From the NCBI GenBank assembly GCA_025935275.1, contig JAICVP010000028.1, positions 1 to 13,597 of the forward strand: a stretch of 13,597 bases of DNA, written 5' to 3'. The stretch comes from Thermoleophilia bacterium (lineage in GTDB: Bacteria; Actinomycetota; Thermoleophilia; Gaiellales; Gaiellaceae). Made by a program: the position numbers and the translations under genes. How positions within the stretch are numbered: the stretch's first letter is position 1; each line of letters opens with the position of its first letter. This document shows positions 13,530 through 13,597 of this stretch, piece by piece. The notes beneath the pieces are model-generated. The model searched no databases and was not told where the DNA came from. It was given only the letters and a program-made list of their open reading frames with translations.

Positions 13530-13597
13530 GCGGAAAGAACGGCGCCGACGAGAGCCGGCAGGTTCTCGACGGTGTAGCCGCCTTCGAGCACGAACCC
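13526..13597 (-). CDS. Histone-deacetylase-superfamily protein, C-terminal fragment (cut by window edge)
   Basis: The - strand reading from the window edge gives 23 codons and a TAG stop. The peptide begins GFVLEGGYTVENLPALVGAV, and LEGGY followed by a short helix is characteristic of the C-terminus of the histone deacetylase/acetoin utilisation AcuC/acetylpolyamine amidohydrolase superfamily. Only the end of the gene is present, so neither the active site nor the subgroup can be judged. Its stop and that of the convergent membrane-protein gene overlap in the palindrome CTAG, leaving no room for a terminator between them. Confidence 0.6.
   Translation of the reverse strand, partial: GFVLEGGYTVENLPALVGAVLSA

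Noticed and set aside
1..13597. Search for tRNA or rRNA genes, CRISPR arrays, insertion sequences and attachment sites
   Set aside because: Practically all bases belong to the protein genes listed. No cloverleaf, repeated spacer pattern, transposase motif or long direct repeat was seen by eye.

Overview
The window is a gene-dense, very GC-rich stretch (no intergenic gap above 57 bp) with many GTG and TTG starts, NTGA stop/start overlaps, an F420-type PPOX-fold protein and several promoters that look leaderless. All of this suggests an actinomycete-type chromosome. Combined with the gene order I would guess a deep-branching Actinomycetota lineage such as Thermoleophilia, but the lineage is inference and not proven by the sequence.

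The centre (4159-12272, + strand) is an eight-gene hopanoid operon: hpnC, hpnD, hpnE, shc (hpnF), hpnA, hpnH, hpnG and ispH. HpnD would condense two farnesyl diphosphates to presqualene diphosphate, HpnC convert this to hydroxysqualene and HpnE reduce it to squalene. Squalene-hopene cyclase makes the pentacyclic hopene, radical-SAM HpnH adds an adenosyl unit and HpnG removes adenine, opening the route to C35 bacteriohopanepolyols. HpnA is the hopanoid-associated SDR of unknown exact role, and IspH supplies the IPP/DMAPP precursors. Six of the seven junctions are 4-nt overlaps of the form GTGA, ATGA or TTGA; hpnH/hpnG overlaps by 16 nt. No farnesyl diphosphate synthase is visible.

Left of the operon (20-4145) is a block of five metabolic genes. 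An aldo/keto reductase followed by a phytanoyl-CoA-dioxygenase-type oxygenase (- strand) is divergent from hpnC, with only 13 bp between the start codons, and those bases lie largely inside a 15-nt perfect palindrome. The oxygenase gene runs tail to tail into a class III CoA-transferase (+ strand) with a 72-bp coding overlap. The CoA-transferase is in turn divergent from a PPOX-fold protein and an ornithine cyclodeaminase/mu-crystallin family protein (- strand). These genes may be a separate acyl-CoA/amine catabolic module. The reductase and oxygenase are, however, placed where hopanoid tailoring enzymes could be expected.

Right of the operon (12291-13597) are a prephenate dehydratase with an ACT domain (pheA), apparently with its own leaderless promoter, a small five-helix membrane protein of unknown function, and the last 23 codons of a histone-deacetylase-superfamily protein on the - strand. 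No RNA genes, insertion sequences, CRISPR arrays or intrinsic terminators with a U-tract were seen.
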